NCBI RefSeq assembly: GCF_041146795.1
Contig: NC_135172.1
Coordinates: 36,999,623 to 37,063,622 of the forward strand
Length of the DNA stretch: 64,000 nucleotides
Direction of reading: 5' to 3'
DNA from: Maylandia zebra
Lineage: Eukaryota > Chordata > Actinopteri > Cichliformes > Cichlidae
Shown here: in pieces, positions 58,301 to 64,000 of the stretch
Layout: each line of letters starts with the position of its first letter
How positions within the stretch are numbered: position 1 is the first letter of the stretch
Position numbers and translations under genes: made by a program
The notes under the pieces: generated by a model
Databases searched by the model: none
What the model was told of the DNA's origin: nothing
What the model saw: the letters and a program-made list of their open reading frames with translations, nothing else

Positions 58301-61161
58301 TGTTCCCTCACAGCAAAAAAAAAAAAAAGATCCTGCTTTCAAAGCTGGCGGCCTGGGGCTTTTCTGTGTGGAGTTCATGTTCTCCCTGTGTTTGAACTGA
58401 TTTTCTCGGGGTACCTTGGCTTTCTCCCACAGTCCAAATCACATGTTTGTGGTTCGGTTAACTGGTGATTCTAAAGTTGGTGTAGGTGTAAATGTGAGTG
58501 TGAATGGCTGTTTGTCTTTCTGTGTTATCCCTGCACTGGACTGGTGACCCGATGGATGAATGGACAACAGTCAGGTCGGCTCTGACACTGACCGGTCAGC
58601 TATCTGAGACAGACACATGTCGAAAGATCTGGGAGATACAGCTCAATATAAATTCACAGTATAACAGTGTACTTGTACAACATTACGTTTATGGGATACA
58701 CTGTCTATCTTAATCATACAATTTTAACAACTTTTAAGGGCATGGTTATTTTTTTAATTTAAATTTTCTTGGAATTTATTTTGATAAGGGGCAGAACAAC
58801 TACACCAAACATGTATTAAAAGTTAACAACACAGGTATACAATTACATTGTTGGGCTTTGCTTTTGGATTGTGAATAAAGTATATAAGATACATTTTTGT
58901 ATTACAGAAAAATAATATATAATTTACAGCTATTTTGAGAGTCCATAATGATTTTTCATAAATATTTTATGGTCTTCACCAAGACTCCCGTCTTTCCATT
59001 TGCCTCCCATTCCCTGTGTTTCTTGTCCCCTGTGTACGTCTCTGTGTTTGTGAGTTTGCCTCGCCCATGTGGGTGAGGCACCTCAACAACTTGCACATTT
59101 GCATCCCATCATTCATCGGCCTCTTCAGCTACCCAGGAGTTTCACTCAGATTTCTATGCCATAATGTTTGGCAGCAGAAAATCTTTGGCCCGCTTAGATG
59201 TGTTTAGTTCTGTCAATGTGATTTTTAAATGGGACCTAATATAATTTCCCCTTTTTTTCTGTAAAATAGTACATACTGCATTACTACTACTTTATTAATA
59301 GGTAAGGGAGCTTGTTTCTTCGAAAGGAAAAACAAAGGGTATGCCTCAAGACTAAGATAAAAAATTATAAATAAACATTATTTGAAGCAATGAATCATGC
59401 AAAGCTACTCTAATAAAGTGCATAACATAGGCAGCTGGGAATATGTCAAGATTTATCCTCCTTTCTTGGCTTATTAGTTTAACAGCTCACATGCCTCCTT
59501 CTTCTGCAAAACTCCATCCTAACCTTCAACAGCCAGCCTGAGTCACAGGTCATTATTTTTCACATTTAACAATTGACCCCTTTTAGCCTTCATTGCTGTG
59601 TCTTGTCTTCATATTTCATTTTTGCTGAAAGCATAGAATTAAAAACTCCCGGTGAAGCAAAAATGTTGGACAGTGTTGTTTCTCAGTAATTTGTATCTGC
59701 TGCATCTAATGTTTAAAATAATACCAGATTGATTATATGGGTCTTGGACTGCTGACTGGAAAATAAGCAACCTGATTGCTCTGACAGCTTTGGCATCAAA
59801 TATGCAAAAAATCAGGAAAGGGCCTTTTTTTTTTTTTTTTTTAAATATAGCACTATCTATGACTGACATAGCATATGTCATAATTGTAATGAAAAAAGTT
59901 TCCTCTTTTATGTAACACGTCTGTCTAAGTGTTCAGTAAAGCTGCTCAACACTTTTTTGGGCTTATGGTAAAAACACTTTATGACAGGCCCGCCCTTTCA
60001 ATAATGGAGTCATGTTGCACATCCTCCCTCTTTGTCTCTCACCACATTTCCTGTCTGTATCTGTGGTGTCTACTATGGAAATGCAAAAGAAGAAAGAAAA
60101 GAAAGAACCAAAAACAAAAGAGAGAAAAAGAGAAAGACGTAAGCTGCTTTACATATGCAGCTTTTGGTACATTTTTACACGAAAATAAATAAGTGAAATA
60201 AATAAATGAAATTTGGATAATAAGAAAAAATTAGGCATTCAAAATATAGCTGTCACTGCCTCTGTGTTTAAACCAAAGTGAAACTAGCTACGAAATAATA
60301 GTCACTACATTTACTACACATTTACAGGTAGGCTGCAGGCCAAAGTGTTGCAGAAAATGCTTTTATCTGGAATGTATATATGTGTACAAGGGAGTATTTC
60401 ATTAGAGTGACTTCATGTAGTGACTTCTACAGAACAAAAGGATTCTTCTGCCTGACCGTCATGCCTAGCAACCCACAAAATGGCTCCCCGGTGACAGTGG
60501 GAGCCCCCTGTGGACATCGCCAGCCGCCATGGAAACACCTCATACTCAACAGGGGAGAGAAGCATAAACCAAACCCACGTTGGTTACAGTGAAACGAAGC
60601 CAAAAGTGCAAGCCAACGTTTTTGAGAATCAGTGAGAAAAGACTTCTCACTAATAAACACAAGCTACATCCTGTTAAAATATGAACTGATGTCAGACTCT
60701 GTGATGTGTCACACATGACCTATTACTGTCAGCGTCAACCTGGCCTACTACTTTCTCCTAAAATCTATAGTTGAGCAGTTTTTAACATTTTTTTAAAAAC
60801 AGATACTTTTATTAAAGGATCTATAGCACAAACAATGGGCCGAGCACTAGAGCCAGCCCCATCTGTTTCTTCTAACTGCATTACACTTACCGAGGAAACA
60901 ATACACTCTCCCTTGCACACACGCACACATATAGAACTTAAACACACGTGCTCTCCTCACACAATGGAGGAACGACCAAAAAGCGTCACGTTGTCTGAGA
61001 CAAACTATGCTTATTAGCAGTGAAGCAGCACATTAGCCATCACAATTAGAGGACTGTGAGCCATTACTCAACTATCTCACAAGTCTATCAAAAAGACGTT
61101 CAGTCACAGTTATGTAAGAAATGCAGGCTTGCGAATTACCTTTTCCATCATATTTTGTCAT
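43312..61161 (-). CDS. slc44a2: Choline transporter-like protein 2 (distal-terminus isoform)
   Basis: Multi-pass SLC44 choline transporter of plasma membrane and mitochondria. Exons: 61140-61161, 53914-53962, 53732-53805, 52407-52491, 51483-51567, 51260-51379, 51112-51172, 50899-51025, 49114-49197, 48857-48969, 48646-48777, 48460-48559, 47703-47795, 47485-47569, 47047-47309, 46760-46854, 46479-46582, 46314-46387, 46157-46227, 45969-46057, 45797-45881, 43312-43421. Phase closes throughout, giving 706 aa, the length I recall for human CTL2. Landmarks: [17 protein letters not shown], then TM1; a Cys-rich extracellular loop (about 55-230) with the VGNETT sequon; [33 protein letters not shown]; and the C-terminal [17 protein letters not shown]. 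The first coding exon is only 22 bp (MTKYDGK plus one base). It is chosen because it alone gave a family-like N-terminus, a GT donor and the required phase. Confidence 0.9.
45051..45553 (-). CDS. slc44a2: Alternative terminal exon of slc44a2 with acidic tail
   Basis: A 503-bp minus-strand exon in the same phase as the distal terminal exon 43312-43421. Joined to exon 45797-45881 it gives an 837-aa protein. Its first part, [20 protein letters not shown], is a clear duplicate of [20 protein letters not shown]. It continues for about 130 residues extremely rich in Glu and Lys ([12 protein letters not shown] runs, [18 protein letters not shown]) before a TAG stop. The duplicated motif, one per exon, implies mutually exclusive last exons. 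The acceptor (CTTATAAG) has a poor pyrimidine tract, so inclusion may be regulated or weak. The acidic tail is not part of the SLC44 family core as I know it. The long open frame argues that it is translated. Confidence 0.75.
49395..49622 (-). mobile_element. RTE-like LINE fragment (RT C-terminus)
   Basis: Read on the minus strand, the stretch encodes [13 protein letters not shown], then [20 protein letters not shown] and TEEIGGRS. This is the degenerate C-terminus of an RTE-like reverse transcriptase (family pattern WFGHVxRR...RGRPxxRWxDxVKxDM...VTEE). It is only about 230 bp and lies in the slc44a2 intron between 49197 and 50899. Confidence 0.6.
51850..52025 (-). repeat. tRNA-related SINE-like repeat
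   Basis: The minus strand contains GGTTCGAGTCC at about 51959-51969, a perfect RNA polymerase III B box (GGTTCRANNCC), within GGGCAGCCCGGGTTCGAGTC. The repeat is followed by a purine-rich body and an A-rich end. An A box was not clearly found. It lies in an slc44a2 intron. Confidence 0.5.
54140..54278 (+). pseudogene. LINE ORF1 C-terminal remnant
   Basis: An open stretch reads [19 protein letters not shown], then [20 protein letters not shown], and ends in TAG at 54276-54278. This looks like the conserved end of the ORF1 RNA-binding protein of such LINEs. The rest of ORF1 is missing because of 5' truncation. Confidence 0.55.
57021..57026. repeat. Left 6-bp duplication flanking the palindromic element
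   Basis: GTATCC, repeated exactly at 57755-57760. Removing one copy and the element restores continuous LINE reading frame (…[10 protein letters not shown]…). Confidence 0.8.
57027..57754. mobile_element. 728-bp non-autonomous element of nested inverted repeats
   Basis: The ends are perfect inverted repeats starting TACGGAGCCCCCCAGGGGAC and extending at least 44 bp through A/T tracts with repeated TTACGGAGG units. Next, each arm carries an array of 12-bp palindromes. The cores alternate between GCGAGATCTCGC and GCGAGCGCTCGC, spaced by AAAAGTATT so that the period is 21 bp. There are six copies on the left (57134-57261) and five on the right (57565-57667). The centre holds further inverted pairs: AGCTCGAAGC at 57289 with GCTTCGAGCT at 57375, CGGGAGGTCGAG at 57303 with CTCGACCTCCCG at 57360, and GCCGGGA with TCCCGGC at 57324 and 57343. 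There is no transposase. It is flanked by GTATCC duplications and lies inside a LINE. The superfamily is uncertain; 6-bp duplications and TA-initial termini are reminiscent of IS3EU-type elements, but I cannot confirm this. Confidence 0.85.
57755..57760. repeat. Right 6-bp duplication flanking the palindromic element
   Basis: Second GTATCC copy directly after the right terminal inverted repeat, where the LINE frame resumes. Confidence 0.8.
58270..58570 (+). repeat. SINE/LINE-3'-type dispersed repeat
   Basis: The order of blocks is GGGGCAGTGGTTAACTCTGT, a poly(A) interruption, CTGTGTGGAGTTCATGTTCT, TTCTCCCACAGTCCAAATCA, GTTAACTGGTGATTCTAAA, then GTGAGTGTGAATGGCTGTTT and CACTGGACTGGTGACC. This is a widespread teleost repeat with a tRNA-like head. 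A degenerate copy lies in opposite orientation at 5365-5560. Confidence 0.65.
58571..61139. other. slc44a2 intron 1, remaining part
   Basis: AT-rich intronic DNA with a T18 tract near 59825-59843 and a GC-richer patch at about 60465-60560. No exon other than slc44a2 exon 1 (starting at 61161) is supported here. Confidence 0.4.
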
Positions 61162-63530
61162 TCCGGTGCTGTTTTGCTCTCAGTTTGTGTCACGGATGGT
61201 TTTACAGATACGTCTCAGTGTTCTGTGTTCTGTTGTTGTTTCTTTAAAGGTCCTTCCTGTATAACAGTGCTTGCGTGTCCTCTAGCTTCTTACTCTTCAC
61301 TTCCTTATTTTAGATTTCAAAGCTCTGCCTTCACCTCCAATTCCCTCTTTTACTCTGTGGGTTTCCTCCTTGCAAAAGCTGCGTCAGCCCAATTGCAGCA
61401 AAGAAGTATCGATGGAAAAATTGAGACAGGATATCGAAATAAACAGAGACTTGTGGCACCTGATAACTGCCAAAGCTGCCAAAAACATGAACTAAAAACT
61501 AAAATGTGCCAGTTTTATACATCTTGCTGCAGAGAGTGTTTGCTTCAGTTGTGGGTGCTTGTTCTCACATCAAAACAGTCTTTAACCCCAACACATAATG
61601 GTTATTTCAGACTTCAGCTCAGTTCACTGAATCAACAAGATAAGCTGTGTTTTACAGAGTGTGCCTGCATGTGCTGCAGCTGCACTGCCACCTGTAAAAA
61701 AAAATTTCTCACCCCTGAGCTACTGTGTCGTTTGTTCTTAAAATTTTAGCCGACTTGCCCTCTTTCTGTTTCCTCGGCATCCTGTTTTGTTTTATCAGCT
61801 TGTTACCTCATTCTGAGCGCACCCACCTCTCAGTGGTTTCAAACGGAACAATGAACAAAGCCATCATAACCACAGTCATCCAATGGCAAATGTTGATGCA
61901 TTGCGCATGTCTGACATATACACAGCAATGAGCTGATAAGCACATCAGAGATAACGCCATCCCACTCTGGTGGCACATGACCACCTCTGCTGGCATGTGA
62001 CAGATTACAGTGGAAAAACATTCTCAGTGCAACATTATGAAAACAGTTTCAGAATCACATAATGAAACAATGTTTCATCTCAGACCTCAAATACACACTC
62101 AGTGTTGGATTGTAACAGTGTGGGAACATTTTATGAACTGAAACGTGACAACATTCTTTAAACACTCTCAGAATGGTGCAGTTAGAACATAAAGTCTTAG
62201 CTAAACTATTAATTTCACAGGAAGTTTATCTGAAATTTAAAAAAACCCTAAAACATTCTCAGTACATTTGATTACATTTTTTTCTTCATAAATAGCTATA
62301 TAATGGTAAAATACACTAATAAAATAAAATAATAAAATAAAATAATGGTAAAACTTTAAAAAAAACAAAAACAAAAAAACAAAAAAAAAAAAACCACTAG
62401 TTGAGTTCCTGGGGTTACAGGTTAATGAATCAACCTAACCACCGGTGGTGCAACGTGTGCAACGTGTGAACACTTGTGGTTGTTCCAAAGCAAAGAGGTT
62501 CTCAGTTCAAAGCCGATGGCCGGATGGAGTTTTAGTGCATTGAATTTACACATTCTGAGACTCTGGCACAGCTTCCCATGTGATCATGTGCTGGGTCACT
62601 TTAAACATGTTTGCTGTTTTGTTTTGTGTCTAACTTACTTTTAGTCTAGTCTTAACTTGAGACTTGAAATATCTCAGTCTTTTAAAAATGAGAGGAAACT
62701 TGACAAAAAGAGGATGAAAAGAAACAGACAAACAAAGTGGCAGGCTTAAAAAGCATCTACAGCAGATGCACACTATCTGAAGGTCATGTCTTTAAGAATT
62801 AGCCAAAAATCGAGTAAAGACCTGACACAAAACCCGAGAGATGTATCTGCCCCTGAGCTATTTTAAGTAATTACAAGAATGCAGGTATAAGAGAGTTCAG
62901 AGTGCGCTGAAGAATAAAGGCCATCATGTCAAATATTAACTTTCAAACCCATGAGAATAGTGCAAGTTCTGTTTTTGCCTTACATACTGTATCCCTATGA
63001 ATGTTTGCAGATGTTTTGATAATTTGCTACACCCATTTCTCATTTTTCTAGCAAAATATAAACAAATGAAGGGTGACTTTAGCCTTGGGCACAATATTGT
63101 ATCTTGGCCTCTTCTGCAAATAGACATGACCACAAAAATCAGCCTTGTTCTTATGAATCAAGCATTTTAACCTGTATTAGCACTGACGTACATCGATTTT
63201 TTTTTAAGAACAGTAGTAGTAGATTCGCTTTTTCTCTTCAAACAAAATGAGTAGGGGCCACTGGGGACATAATTTTGAATGATCTACACATACGTAGCAC
63301 CTTTTGAACCTTTATTAGGATCTACAACCCACTTTACAGTGTGTTTCTCATTCATAAATTTACCAATGATAGCAGAGCCGCTAAGCCATAGCACCTGAAT
63401 GGAACAGAGCTCAAACTACCAAACTGTTATAAAGCTATTGGTGTAAGAATATTTATTCTGGGCAAGAATACTGTAAAAGAAGAGTTGCAATAAATAAATA
63501 AATAACAGAGTGCTTAGATATTTCTTCTCC
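61162..63530. other. slc44a2 5' flank and intergenic DNA
   Basis: Contains the presumed slc44a2 promoter and 5' UTR just above 61161 (no TATA box evident) and A-rich simple repeats at about 62320-62395. A weak SINE-like stretch at 62400-62560 has a B-box-like GTTCAAAGCC and a tandem GCAACGTGT pair. No gene was recognised. Confidence 0.35.
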
Positions 63531-63534
63531 AGCA

Positions 63535-63540
63535 TTTATT
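63535..63540 (-). terminator. Poly(A) signal of the unidentified right-edge gene
   Basis: AATAAA on the minus strand, about 18-23 bases after the stop codon of the gene at 63558. This implies a very short 3' UTR. Confidence 0.5.
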
Positions 63541-63557
63541 ATTGTTGCTTTTTAGTT

Positions 63558-63870
63558 TTACCCCACACAGTCTGCCATCACTACTAAGTTTCCTCTGTCT
63601 CTCTTCTGAAGATAAACATTAAGAGATTCTCCCTTCAGCCTTTCATTTGTAGGGCCATCTGTGAATGTGAGACACAGCTCCATTAGAGCTGGAGGAACAG
63701 GCGGCTCTTTGCCTGTTTTGTCCATAAAACAATCTCTGATTGTGCTGAAAAGCATGCGAGCAGATTTGTTCTTCTTGTTGTTGTGTTCAGGCTGCCAAAT
63801 ATCGTGTAAGTCGTCTTGTTCGTTTATGTAATTGGCAAAATGTTCACTGATGTCAGTCTGCCACCTTAAA
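63558..63870 (-). CDS. Last exon of an unidentified gene (partial)
   Basis: A minus-strand open frame of about 100 codons ends at 63558. The likely acceptor is AG just before ACTGACATCAG (about 63863) or AG|GTGGCAG (about 63870). The protein reads TDISEHFANYINEQDDLHDI, later KSARMLFSTIRDCFMDKTGK, and ends VYLQKRDRGNLVVMADCVG. Mixed hydrophobic and charged composition, absence of low complexity and a well-placed AATAAA support a genuine terminal exon. I do not recognise the family. The rest of the gene lies to the right of the window, with possible further exon sequence near 63920-64000 not resolved. Confidence 0.55.
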
Positions 63871-64000
63871 CACATTTTTTAAAAGGTTAAAAATACATAC
63901 ATATATTTTTTTCACTTTGGTAACCGGATGTCCTCAGGTACTTCATTACACAGAACCTAGGCTGTGAAAATGTATAAGGCCCTTCAGATCTCAGGTTCAG

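Noticed and set aside
60462-60476. X-box-like GTCATGCCTAGCAAC in slc44a2 intron 1
   Set aside because: Only one half-site (AGCAAC) fits the RFX consensus; the other half deviates and no ciliary gene starts there.
60889-60930. Alternative slc44a2 first exon with donor near 60889
   Set aside because: It has a GTAAGT donor and correct phase, but the encoded [14 protein letters not shown] is unlike any CTL2 N-terminus, whereas the exon at 61140-61161 fits well.
61129-61749. 206-codon plus-strand open frame over slc44a2 exon 1
   Set aside because: It is antisense to the exon model, has no domain similarity and is Cys/Ser/Leu-rich without a plausible function.

Overview
The window is vertebrate nuclear DNA, almost certainly from a ray-finned (percomorph-like) fish. 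It has AT-rich intergenic DNA, GT-AG introns, CA microsatellites and fish-typical transposon remnants (Tc1-like, hAT, piggyBac-like, RTE and CR1/L2-type LINEs, tRNA-like SINEs). Species cannot be fixed from the sequence. Product names come from recalled family similarity, because no search was possible. Exon models were built by hand from splice sites and checked for codon phase throughout.

Three genes lie head-to-tail on the minus strand, so transcription runs from high to low coordinates. (1) An rgl3-like RalGDS-family Ral exchange factor occupies 15372-24531 (17 coding exons, 793 aa), with a possible alternative first exon at 28859-29047. (2) odad3 (ccdc151), an outer-dynein-arm docking coiled-coil protein of motile cilia, occupies 33529-42070 (13 exons, 546 aa). 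A near-consensus RFX X-box lies about 90 bp upstream of its ATG. (3) slc44a2 (choline transporter-like 2) occupies 43312-61161 (22 coding exons, 706 aa), with a second, competing terminal exon at 45051-45553 that would give an 837-aa form with a long Glu/Lys-rich tail. As I recall, human RGL3 and ODAD3 are neighbours on 19p13.2 and SLC44A2 is nearby, so the block looks conserved. A fourth minus-strand gene, not identified, contributes its last exon at 63558-63870.

Left flank (1-11.2 kb): no recognisable gene, possibly a plus-strand 3' UTR ending near 790, one SINE/LINE-type repeat and a long CA microsatellite. 11.2-13.6 kb: a decayed Tc1-like element into which an RTE-type LINE inserted, flanked by a perfect 13-bp duplication. 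Between rgl3 and odad3 (24.5-33.5 kb) lie two more decayed Tc1-like elements.

odad3 introns carry a hAT-type element with perfect 8-bp duplications and a piggyBac-like TTAA-flanked miniature element. slc44a2 intron 1 carries an antisense CR1/L2-type LINE. That LINE is itself interrupted by a 728-bp element made of nested inverted repeats and 21-bp-spaced palindromes, the most unusual structure in the window. I found no tRNA or rRNA gene, CRISPR array or prokaryote-type system.
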